A stretch of DNA of 39,239 nucleotides from a virus: positions 1-39,239 of IMG/VR virus record IMGVR_UViG_3300030106_006449. One strand, given 5' to 3'. Positions within the stretch are counted from its first letter, which is position 1. Each line of letters begins with the position of its first letter. This document shows positions 31,869-38,944 of the stretch, piece after piece. The notes under the pieces are model-generated. The model worked only from the letters and a program-made list of their open reading frames with translations. It did not search any database and was not told the DNA's origin. The translations under genes and the position numbers were made by a program.

Positions 31869-32644
31869 TGAAGCGCATCGTCATGTTCTCTGGAGGGGCC
31901 GGCAGCTGGGGCGCCGCAAAGCGCATAGCTGAGTGGCACGGCACCGATGACCTTGTTCTGCTGTTTGCCGACACGCTGATGGAAGACGAAGACCTGTACC
32001 GGTTTCTCGAAGAGGCCGCGCAGGACGTTGGTGGCGAGTTGATCAAAATCGCAGAAGGGCGCGACCCGTGGCAGGTGTTTTTCGATCGCAAGTACCTTGG
32101 CAACACGCGCGTCGACCCGTGCAGCTACGTGCTCAAGCGCAAGTTCATTCGAAACTGGCTGGAGGAGAACTACGCTCCAGACGAGTGCGAGGTGTACCTG
32201 GGTATCGATATCGACGAGGAGCATCGATTCCACAGGGCCGTGAGTTACTGGGAGCCGTACACCGTCCGGGCTCCGCTAATCGAGGACGAGCCTGTGTTTC
32301 GTCATGACGTGAAGGCCATGATGAAAGAGGCGGGCATCGAGGAGCCTCGCCTGTACAAGATGGGCTTCCCCCACAACAACTGTGGGGGATTTTGCATCAA
32401 GGCTGGCATGAGCCACTTTGCAAACCTTCTGCGCCATTTGCCTGATAGGTACGCCTACCACGAGCAAAAGGAGCAGGAGCTGCGGGAATATTTGGGTAAG
32501 GACGTCGCCATATTGCGTGATAGAACGGGTGGCGAAATTAAGCCCATGACCATGCGCGACTTGCGCGAAAAAATTGAATCGCAGCCGCAGCAGATTCCTT
32601 TGTTTGACTGGGGTGGCTGCGGCTGCTTCAGCGGGGAAGAATGA
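31868..32644 (+). CDS. PP-loop-related protein with altered loop SGGAGSW
   Basis: A 258-residue protein, ATG at 31868 overlapping the previous stop (TAATG). The N-terminal loop reads SGGAGSW (residues 8-14), where the Lys-Asp of SGGKDS is replaced by Ala-Gly. Later, FADT (33-36) and the GIDIDEEHR motif (112-120) keep the fold. The NNCGGFC motif (170-176) and GGCGCF near the C-terminus (C251, C253) supply four Cys that may hold an Fe-S cluster or zinc. I recall this type of protein (SGG-x-x-SW plus HNNCGG and CGC ends) as an uncharacterised phage and mobile-element family. Pairing with an intact PP-loop protein suggests a two-protein enzyme. Confidence 0.78.
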   Translation: MKRIVMFSGGAGSWGAAKRIAEWHGTDDLVLLFADTLMEDEDLYRFLEEAAQDVGGELIKIAEGRDPWQVFFDRKYLGNTRVDPCSYVLKRKFIRNWLEENYAPDECEVYLGIDIDEEHRFHRAVSYWEPYTVRAPLIEDEPVFRHDVKAMMKEAGIEEPRLYKMGFPHNNCGGFCIKAGMSHFANLLRHLPDRYAYHEQKEQELREYLGKDVAILRDRTGGEIKPMTMRDLREKIESQPQQIPLFDWGGCGCFSGEE

Positions 32645-32820
32645 ACAAGGCGTTTTGGATCTGTTTCGAGTGCGACCATCGACAGTGGTTTGCTGGACCG
32701 TGCGAAGTGTGCGGCGGCAGTTGCGAAAAGGTAGGAGGCAGCGATGCGTCTATACATGGGCATAGACCCCGGATATTCAGGGGCCGTAGCGGTAGTTGGC
32801 GAAGACGGGTCGTTTCATGA
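32641..32820 (+). CDS. Small zinc-ribbon protein, 59 aa, overlapping the resolvase gene
   Basis: The ATG at 32641 overlaps the previous stop (ATGA) and opens a frame of 59 residues. Its N-terminus has CxxC pairs at C8/C11 and C21/C24, plus C28, which is a zinc-ribbon layout. The C-terminus is Arg/Gly/Ser-rich. The last 77 bases overlap the start of the RuvC-like gene in another frame. Coupling to the PP-loop pair and the perfect Cys spacing argue that it is real; it may be a third component of that set. Confidence 0.62.
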   Translation: MNKAFWICFECDHRQWFAGPCEVCGGSCEKVGGSDASIHGHRPRIFRGRSGSWRRRVVS

Positions 32821-33178
32821 CCTAGTGCGGCTCGGAGAAACCGAGCACGACATAGCCGGCTTCGTTGAGCGAAACGCCAAGCACGTGGAGTTCGCTGTGC
32901 TTGAGCGCGTATCTGCGATGCCGCGACAAGGCGTGTCGTCTACGTTCAAGTTCGGCACGAGCTACGGGTTCTGTCGCGGACTGCTTGTTTGCAGCAAGGT
33001 TCCCTTTGAGGCCGTGACCCCTGCGACGTGGCAGGGCGCTATGAAGTGCAGGTCAAAGGGAGACAAGAACGTGACCAAGGCTGCTGCCCAGCGTTTGTTC
33101 CCTGACCAAAAGGTGGTGCACGCCACCGCAGACGCTATGCTGATTGCAGAGTACGCGAGAAGGTGCGCCCAAAGATGA
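32744..33178 (+). CDS. RuvC-like Holliday junction resolvase
   Basis: A 144-residue protein of the RuvC/RNase H-like fold. MGIDPGYSGA at the N-terminus carries the first acidic residue (D8), LERVSAM the second (E54), and HATADAMLIAEYA the C-terminal His and Asp (H126, D130). It starts at ATG 32744 with AGGAGG upstream. It probably cuts branched DNA before packaging and completes recombination started by the Sak4/SSB/exonuclease set. Its length is typical of phage RuvC proteins. The stop overlaps the next ATG (ATGA). Confidence 0.87.
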   Translation: MRLYMGIDPGYSGAVAVVGEDGSFHDLVRLGETEHDIAGFVERNAKHVEFAVLERVSAMPRQGVSSTFKFGTSYGFCRGLLVCSKVPFEAVTPATWQGAMKCRSKGDKNVTKAAAQRLFPDQKVVHATADAMLIAEYARRCAQR

Positions 33179-33615
33179 CCTACCTACAAGTCTATCTAGC
33201 CTGTGTGACTGCTATTAGTTGGATCAGCCCGTCAGAGATTACAGCAGAGCGCTTTGGTACCTGCATTGCCATTGGCACCCAGGCCGTCGTCGAGGACGTG
33301 GACATGCACATGGCCATCGCCGTAGCCTACACCGAGTCGCGATTCAACAAAGACGCGGTCAGCTCAGCTGGGGCTCGCGGGCCGATGCAGGTCAAGCCGG
33401 TGTTTCACTGCCCTGATGGCAAGCTGAAAGGATGCGACCTGATAACCGCAGGCTTGCGGGCTTTGAAAAAGTACCGTAAAAAGTACAAGCGTTGGTCCGA
33501 GGCTTTGTGCCACTGGAACAGCGGAAACAAGTGCTACCGCAGGAGCAGGCTCTTTGCACGTATCGTTCTTAAAAGAAGACGAGCCCTTTCCCGCGCCAAA
33601 GGAGATCCGCGCTAA
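33175..33615 (+). CDS. Lytic transglycosylase (SLT family), probably exported
   Basis: A 146-residue protein starting at ATG 33175 (ATGA overlap). Residues 1-24 are hydrophobic and look like a weak signal or membrane anchor. The catalytic part follows: VAYTESRFNKDAVSSAGARG at 50-69 with the catalytic Glu at 54, then GPMQV at 69-73, the SLT hallmark. It cleaves murein glycan strands. The C-terminus is basic. Its early location, far from the M15 peptidase, suggests either a lysis enzyme expressed before packaging genes or a virion-associated entry enzyme, as T7 keeps this activity in gp16. Several Cys residues suggest function in the periplasm. Confidence 0.87.
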   Translation: MTYLQVYLACVTAISWISPSEITAERFGTCIAIGTQAVVEDVDMHMAIAVAYTESRFNKDAVSSAGARGPMQVKPVFHCPDGKLKGCDLITAGLRALKKYRKKYKRWSEALCHWNSGNKCYRRSRLFARIVLKRRRALSRAKGDPR

Positions 33616-33884
33616 TGCCCGAAAAGAAAACGACGAAGAAGGCCGCGCCGAAGAAAGCAGCGGAGAAGAAGGCAGAGGCTCCGAAGCAGGGGCGCCCGCC
33701 AAAGGTAGCTGAGGTCACCGAGCTCGACCTTGGGCCAAAGCTTGTCGCGCTGGTCAACACCGCAGCCGACGGCCTGGGCGTTGACCGGTCTGTGGTTGTT
33801 CGAGCCCTGGTCCTCAAGAGCGGCGATGAGCTGCGCCGCGTAGGCCCAATCGGCGTGCGGATGGCACTGAAGCGCTATCTGTAA
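33615..33884 (+). CDS. Lys/Ala-rich DNA-binding protein with AT-hook-like motif, 89 aa
   Basis: An 89-residue protein, ATG at 33615 overlapping the previous stop (TAATG). Residues 1-26 are almost only Lys, Ala, Glu and Pro, like histone H1 tails; residues 25-30 read GRPPK, close to an AT-hook core. Residues 35-89 form a short helical domain resembling a ribbon-helix-helix protein (LGVDRSVVVRALVLKSG). It probably binds DNA and may condense or regulate it. No known family name was assigned. Confidence 0.66.
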   Translation: MPEKKTTKKAAPKKAAEKKAEAPKQGRPPKVAEVTELDLGPKLVALVNTAADGLGVDRSVVVRALVLKSGDELRRVGPIGVRMALKRYL

Positions 33885-34381
33885 TGCCTGACCTCAAGTG
33901 GGAATCATACGATGCCGAGGACGGCACGAAGGGCCTGAAGGTTTCGACCGATCAAGACCCTACGCACACCATTGCCGAAGGCATCATTGGCGAGTGCATC
34001 GCTAACATCAAAGAGGCCCTGGGCGTTTTGTGGGAGTACGTTGAAGGCGACAATCCCAAGGCGGCGCATAAGTTTGCCGTCCCTACGTTTCACACGATTC
34101 GTGAGGAGCTGGAGACTGCGTTAGATATGCTCGAGAGCCTGCAGCGAAAAGACATCCGTCCGAAGCACAGGGATTGCAGAGCCGTGATGAAGAGCGGCTC
34201 CCGGCTGCTGGCCAAAAACTCGCCGCTTGACGACGTGTTTGTGCCAGAGGTTTTCCTGAAAGACTCCTTGGGTCTTTTGTCTACGATGCACACATGCCTG
34301 CTTGAGCAGACCAAAAAGAAAGACCGCAACCGGATTCGGCGGGAGTACGTCAATGCCGCGAAAAAGTCGATTCACGCCTGA
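33884..34381 (+). CDS. Unknown protein upstream of terminase, 165 aa
   Basis: A 165-residue soluble, mainly helical protein with ATG at 33884 (TAATG overlap). It contains several amphipathic helices (IKEALGVLWEYVEG, ETALDMLESLQRK) and a basic C-terminus (KKKDRNRIRREYVNAAKKSI). The terminase small subunit starts inside its last 29 bases. A packaging-associated role is possible from position. No motif was recognised. Confidence 0.62.
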   Translation: MPDLKWESYDAEDGTKGLKVSTDQDPTHTIAEGIIGECIANIKEALGVLWEYVEGDNPKAAHKFAVPTFHTIREELETALDMLESLQRKDIRPKHRDCRAVMKSGSRLLAKNSPLDDVFVPEVFLKDSLGLLSTMHTCLLEQTKKKDRNRIRREYVNAAKKSIHA

Positions 34382-34844
34382 GATTGCAGACGCGGTGGTC
34401 GACGGTCTGACTAAGGGCCTGACCAAGCGCAACATTTCAGAGACTTTGGGCCTGGGCAAGAACACTATTAGCGTCTGGCTCAAGGCCGGTCAGGAGGGTG
34501 ACCCTGCCTTTGTCAGCTTCGCAGACAGGTGCGCCCAAGCTGAAAAGCAGGCCCAAGGTTCTCTGATTGCTATGATCAGCGAACAAGGCCACAAAGACTG
34601 GCGAGCTGCAGCGTGGCTGCTTGAGCGCCGGTTCGACGCCTTCAAGCTTCGCTCTCGCACGAGCGCCGACGCCCAGGCAGAGCTCGACCGGCTAAATATC
34701 GAGAAGGCACAGGCCGAGCTTGTGTACACCGAGGCCAAGACCAAGGCGCTCAACCGTGGCTCGCTCACGCCTGAGCAAATCTTGGAGCTCCTCGAGCACG
34801 CCAAGGATGCGGGCAAGCAGGAGGCTGAGGAAGCCGTTCACTGA
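34353..34844 (+). CDS. terS: Terminase small subunit
   Basis: The ATG at 34353, with GGGAG 8 bases upstream, gives 163 residues; a TTG at 34302 would lengthen it and overlap the previous gene by 80 bases. Residues 15-50 contain a helix-turn-helix (TKRNISETLGLGKNTISVWL) that would bind the packaging site, followed by a helical oligomerisation region and a Glu/Ala-rich tail. It directly precedes the large subunit (TGATG overlap). The fold and position match small terminases. Confidence 0.83.
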   Translation: MPRKSRFTPEIADAVVDGLTKGLTKRNISETLGLGKNTISVWLKAGQEGDPAFVSFADRCAQAEKQAQGSLIAMISEQGHKDWRAAAWLLERRFDAFKLRSRTSADAQAELDRLNIEKAQAELVYTEAKTKALNRGSLTPEQILELLEHAKDAGKQEAEEAVH

Positions 34845-36469
34845 TGGCTACCGAAGCAGATGTATCTGAGAGGCTAAAGGAAGAAATCACGCGCTGCGCG
34901 CAGGACTTCAACTACTTTGCCCGTTACCTGCGAATCGTCGACAAGAAAGGTCGATTGATTCCTCTTGAGCCCAACGAGGTCCAGCAGCAGTTCCTTCAAG
35001 ACATTGAGGAGAACCCGTGGACGTATGTGCTCAAAGCGCGCCAGCTGGGCCTCACTACGATTATCGCGGCTCGGAATATCTGGAAGGTTCTGTTTCGGCC
35101 CAACTACAAGGTCGCAGTGCTGGCGCATCGTGGTGACTCAGCTCAGGTAATCTTTGAGATTTACAAGCGGTACTACGAAAACCTGCCTGACTTTCTGCAG
35201 TTTCCGACAAACAAGTCGAACGTGCGCGAGCTCGCCTTCTTTCATGGCGGCTTGATTCGCGTCATGACTGCGCAATCTGAAGGAGCGCGTGGCACGACCT
35301 ATCAAGGGCTGCACTGCTCAGAGTTTGCTTTTTGGGGTGACGTAGAGAAAACAGTCGCAGCTGCATTTCAGACCGCCGGCCCCAACGCCGACATCATTCT
35401 TGAGACAACCGCCAATGGTCTAAACGAAGCAAACAAGATTTGGCAGTCAGAGAACGGCTTCAAGAAAGTGTTCTACCCCTGGACCGACAACCAGCTCTAC
35501 AGAAAGAAAGGGCCGACTGGCCGGCTGCACGCGAAGCTAAAGAAGGTCGCGGAGAAGCACGGCTTAGACAAACAGCAAATCGGATGGGCGCAGGAGACGC
35601 TTGAGACCAAATGCATGAACAACTGGAACACGTTTATGCAAGAGTACCCCGTTACCGCCCAGATGGCGTTCATCACCAGCGGTGAGCGGTTCTTTGACTT
35701 GGTGTTTCCGCACGCGCAGGCTTTGGCTGGCGAGCGCGAGTACTCTCCACCCGACAAGTTTCGCGTGTACTCAATCGGCGTGGATGTCGCCTCTGGCTCT
35801 CCGTCTGGTGACTACAGCACCTATTGCGTAATCGACGTCACCGAAAAACAGCGGCCAGTCGTGGTGGCAACTCACTATGACCGAAGCCCGCCTCACGAGT
35901 TCGGCGAGCGAGTGCGCCAAGCGGCTATTAAGTACAACGCCTTGGTCGTCGTTGAGTCCAACACCTACGGCCTAAGCGTGCTCGAGTACCTTGTTGGCAA
36001 GGAGTACGCCTACATCTTCAGGCGTACTCACTATGACAAACTGGGCGGTCGATGGGTGGAGAAGCTTGGGTTTAGCACGACCAGCGCCACCAGGCCGCTG
36101 ATGCTCAGCCGGCTTCACGAGTATTGTTCTCGAGGCAAGCTTGTTATCAACGACGAGCGCATGAAGACCGAAATGAACAGCTTCGTGTACAATGATAAGG
36201 GCAAGCCTGAGGCTGCGCCCGGCAAGCACGACGACATGATTTTTGCTCATGCGTTGGCTCTGATGGGCCTAGACCAGATCGACCAAGTCAAACAAGATGT
36301 CGTGCGCCAGCGCCCAAAAACGTTGCAAGAGATGCTGAAGTACGAAATGGCAACAGGCCGTAAGTATCAAAATGGAACAGATGATTCTCATTTTGAAATG
36401 TATGGTGTACGCTCTGACCAATCCTCGCCGCTTGATGCGGCGTTGAACAGCTCGCCCACGCGGCGTTAA
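34844..36469 (+). CDS. terL: Terminase large subunit (packaging ATPase and nuclease)
   Basis: A 541-residue packaging motor. The ATPase has a Walker A-like KARQLGLTT at residues 64-72 and a Walker B region LHCSEFAFW with E160. The nuclease domain has VYSIGVDVASG with D314, VVVESNTYG with E371, and KHDDMIFAHA with D463/D464, the acidic triad that cuts the concatemer. It uses ATP to pump DNA through the portal. Length and domain order are typical. Because the assembly closes into a circle, headful packaging with permuted ends is likely, though cohesive ends cannot be excluded. Confidence 0.93.
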   Translation: MATEADVSERLKEEITRCAQDFNYFARYLRIVDKKGRLIPLEPNEVQQQFLQDIEENPWTYVLKARQLGLTTIIAARNIWKVLFRPNYKVAVLAHRGDSAQVIFEIYKRYYENLPDFLQFPTNKSNVRELAFFHGGLIRVMTAQSEGARGTTYQGLHCSEFAFWGDVEKTVAAAFQTAGPNADIILETTANGLNEANKIWQSENGFKKVFYPWTDNQLYRKKGPTGRLHAKLKKVAEKHGLDKQQIGWAQETLETKCMNNWNTFMQEYPVTAQMAFITSGERFFDLVFPHAQALAGEREYSPPDKFRVYSIGVDVASGSPSGDYSTYCVIDVTEKQRPVVVATHYDRSPPHEFGERVRQAAIKYNALVVVESNTYGLSVLEYLVGKEYAYIFRRTHYDKLGGRWVEKLGFSTTSATRPLMLSRLHEYCSRGKLVINDERMKTEMNSFVYNDKGKPEAAPGKHDDMIFAHALALMGLDQIDQVKQDVVRQRPKTLQEMLKYEMATGRKYQNGTDDSHFEMYGVRSDQSSPLDAALNSSPTRR

Positions 36470-36480
36470 GCAGGAGAACC

Positions 36481-37350
36481 ATGAGCCTACTAGACGAAGA
36501 AGCCACGAACCGATTGCGCCAAGCACTGGCCGGCGAGCCGCCGGTCCCAACTGCTGAGGCAGAGGTTCCTGTTTCCGAGCCAGAGGTCCAGGTATCGTCC
36601 GAGGCAGCGCAGGACGTAAATGAAGGCGCGAAGGTAGAGGCACCCGAAGCAGCACCCGAAGTCGACGCTAACGCGGAGATTGAGGTTGAGGTAGAGGAGG
36701 GCCACCGTGTTCCCTATGGCCGGTTCAAGCAGGTGCTTGACGCTCGTAATACCCACCGCGATGAGGTGGAGTCCTTGCGTCAGGAGCTGGAAAAGCTGAA
36801 GTCTCAGCCCCAGCAGACCTATCAGCCGCCACAGCAGCAGGTGCAGCCCAAGCCTCAAGTGCAGTCTCAAGAAGACGACTGGTGGTCAGAGTACCAAGGC
36901 ACCGAACAGCAGACGGCCCAGGCCCCTGTTGACGATGGCAAGTACAACGAGCTCCAGAATCGACTTGAGGCTCAAGAGGTCGCGTTCCAGAAGATGGTTT
37001 TGGAGCGTGAAATCAGCCAAGCCCAAGAGAAGTTCCCCTCGATTGACAGAGGCGAAATCTTAAAGGCTGTCGTTCAGAATCCGGCTATGCCGGTGATGCA
37101 GATCGCCGAGCAGTACTCTACTTGGCTTGCGGGAATCGAGGAGGCGGCAATTGCTCGCTACGTCGGTGACAACCCGGAAGCTCAGCAGAGGGCTGCAGAG
37201 CCAGCTGCACCGCCAGCAGCTCCTCGTCCTGCCCAGGCTGGCTCCGATGCCGTAGCCAACTTTGTGCAGGAGAAGAGGCCGCAGACTGTTGAAGAGGGCT
37301 CGAAGATGTTCAGAGAGTTCCTCAAGACGCACAACCCCTTCGCTCAATAA
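36481..37350 (+). CDS. Scaffold (capsid assembly) protein
   Basis: A 289-residue acidic protein just before the capsid gene. Residues 15-75 are Glu/Val/Pro-rich, residues 85-135 are Gln/Pro-rich, and residues 150-230 are helical with coiled-coil potential. Such low-complexity acidic helical proteins before the major capsid protein serve as scaffolds that are lost or cleaved during head maturation. The ATG at 36481 follows AGGAG by 5 bases. No protease motif is present. Confidence 0.8.
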   Translation: MSLLDEEATNRLRQALAGEPPVPTAEAEVPVSEPEVQVSSEAAQDVNEGAKVEAPEAAPEVDANAEIEVEVEEGHRVPYGRFKQVLDARNTHRDEVESLRQELEKLKSQPQQTYQPPQQQVQPKPQVQSQEDDWWSEYQGTEQQTAQAPVDDGKYNELQNRLEAQEVAFQKMVLEREISQAQEKFPSIDRGEILKAVVQNPAMPVMQIAEQYSTWLAGIEEAAIARYVGDNPEAQQRAAEPAAPPAAPRPAQAGSDAVANFVQEKRPQTVEEGSKMFREFLKTHNPFAQ

Positions 37351-37365
37351 AAAGGAGGCGCCAAA

Positions 37366-38751
37366 ATGGCCGCCGATATCGGTACATATACCTCATGGAC
37401 CAGCACTGGATCGCTGGGCTCCATTCTCAAAGAATTCTTTATGGGTCCCGTTGTGGAGACCCTCTCGAATGAAATCATGGCCTTGCAGCTTTTCCAGAAG
37501 GCCACGGTCGATTGGAACGGTCGCGTCTGCACGATTCCCGTGCACACCGGTCGCAACAACGCCGTTCAGTTTCTGGGAGAGGGCGATGCCTTCATGGCTG
37601 CTGGCCAGCAGCAGTACGATCACCTCAGCGTGACGGCCCACTTCCTCTACGGCCACTTCCAGATCACCGGTCCTGCGATTGCTTCCGCTAAGTCGGGCAG
37701 CTCTGGCGCGATCATCGGCTGGATGGAGTCGGAGATGAACAAGCTCATCGACGACGTGAAGCGCACTGCAGATCAAAACATGATCTCCGGCGGCTCTTGT
37801 GTCGGCTACATCACCAGCAGCAACAACCCCGGTGGTGGCGCTACGTGGGGCTTCGATGGCGACTTCGGCAAGCTTTCGGCGGCGCTGACTGCTGGCATGA
37901 CGGAGGTCTCCATTCGACGACAGGACAACCCTGGGTTTCTGTCTGATGGCGTGACTGCAGCGAACACGCGTTACCTCGCCGAGGTCGACGCTGGCGTCGT
38001 TGTCACTGGTGGTGCTGCTGGTCTGAACGAGAACGCTGGAACTATTGTTCTCGCCGCCACTCGTACCGACCAGGATGCTGGCGCTAACGCTGTCGCTGCT
38101 GGTTTTGGGTACCCTGTGTATCTGACCAATGTCGGCAACGCTCAGCTGACTGCATCGGCAAGCCAGCCGCGCGGACTGATGGCCAACCTCAGCGAGCCGA
38201 ACCCGTTCGGCATCGACAAGTCTGGCACCGCGATTGTGGCCGGTGGGCGTCCGAGCCTTCAGCCCCTTGTTCTTACCGCCAACGCCAACAACACTGGTGG
38301 CGTTAACGTGCGCGAGGACATCTCGGCAGAGCGTCTTCAGCAGGTGATCGACGAGGTTTCGGTGCTGTCCGGCAAGGAGCCTGATGTCATCCTGTGTCAT
38401 CCGACGACGCGCGCTCAGTACGTCGCCATGATGACGGGAGCCAACTCGCTTCAGACCACGACTCGTGGCGGCGCAACGAAGGGTGATGCTGGATTCCTGG
38501 ATCTCAGCTACCAGAACATTCCCCTGAAGTACGCACGTTCCGTGCCTCGTGGAATGATGATCTTCCTCAACACAAAGTCGTGGAAGGTCGCTGAGCTCCA
38601 GAGCGGCGGGTTCGCCGACCTCGATGGGTCGACGCTGTCGCGCACCGGAACCTCTGACGCCTACAATGGCTTCTACCGGTGGTACTACAACCTCGTTGCA
38701 ACGAACCCGAACTGCAACGCGGTCCTGTGCGGAATTACGCTTGTCGCTTAA
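37366..38751 (+). CDS. Major capsid protein (HK97 fold, podovirus type)
   Basis: A 461-residue protein with ATG at 37366 after a strong AAAGGAGG site. The N-terminus (MAADIGTYTSWTSTGSLGSI, then LKEFFMGPVVETLSN) and the later stretches (FLYGHFQITGPAIASAKS, PDVILCHPTTRAQYV) are typical of phage major capsid proteins of the HK97-fold class. The favourable ribosome binding site suggests high expression. The scaffold gene lies immediately upstream. Residues 190-280 may form an inserted surface domain. Confidence 0.88.
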   Translation: MAADIGTYTSWTSTGSLGSILKEFFMGPVVETLSNEIMALQLFQKATVDWNGRVCTIPVHTGRNNAVQFLGEGDAFMAAGQQQYDHLSVTAHFLYGHFQITGPAIASAKSGSSGAIIGWMESEMNKLIDDVKRTADQNMISGGSCVGYITSSNNPGGGATWGFDGDFGKLSAALTAGMTEVSIRRQDNPGFLSDGVTAANTRYLAEVDAGVVVTGGAAGLNENAGTIVLAATRTDQDAGANAVAAGFGYPVYLTNVGNAQLTASASQPRGLMANLSEPNPFGIDKSGTAIVAGGRPSLQPLVLTANANNTGGVNVREDISAERLQQVIDEVSVLSGKEPDVILCHPTTRAQYVAMMTGANSLQTTTRGGATKGDAGFLDLSYQNIPLKYARSVPRGMMIFLNTKSWKVAELQSGGFADLDGSTLSRTGTSDAYNGFYRWYYNLVATNPNCNAVLCGITLVA

Positions 38752-38756
38752 TTCCT

Positions 38757-38817
38757 AGGAGGCACTAATGAAAGAGGCGCTCATTGTCATCACCTTGATG
38801 GTGGGTGCCTCTTTCAT
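38757..38817 (+). promoter_or_regulatory. RNA structure hiding the start of the 58-residue membrane protein
   Basis: ATGAAAGAGGC (38768-38778, start codon included) is perfectly complementary to GCCTCTTTCAT (38807-38817). The ribosome binding site part GAGGCAC (38759-38765) is also complementary to GTGCCTC (38805-38811). The two pairings exclude each other, but either hides the start region. This may reduce or time translation of the small gene after the highly expressed capsid gene. Confidence 0.6.
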
Positions 38818-38944
38818 GGTGTCGTTGACGTATCTTGTAGTGCTCAAGATACAGCGCGAGAAGCGCGAGCTCGAGATGCTTAAGGCCGTTGAGGACTCGG
38901 AACCTCAGGTGCTGCACGACTTGTTTAATGCGGGGGTTGAGTAA
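38768..38944 (+). CDS. Small membrane protein, 58 aa
   Basis: The ATG at 38768 follows AGGAGG and opens a frame of 58 residues ending in a TAATG overlap with the next gene. Residues 4-27 form one transmembrane helix (EALIVITLMVGASFMVSLTY), followed by a charged helix (residues 28-50, QREKREL). It lies between capsid and a Gly/Ala-rich virion protein. A small virion membrane or ejection component fits, but no family was recognised. Confidence 0.68.
   Translation: MKEALIVITLMVGASFMVSLTYLVVLKIQREKRELEMLKAVEDSEPQVLHDLFNAGVE

Noticed and set aside
38757-38817. Hairpin after the capsid gene as an intrinsic terminator
   Set aside because: No T-run follows the stem and the downstream genes (portal, tail) appear to belong to the same transcript; hiding the start codon explains the pairing better.
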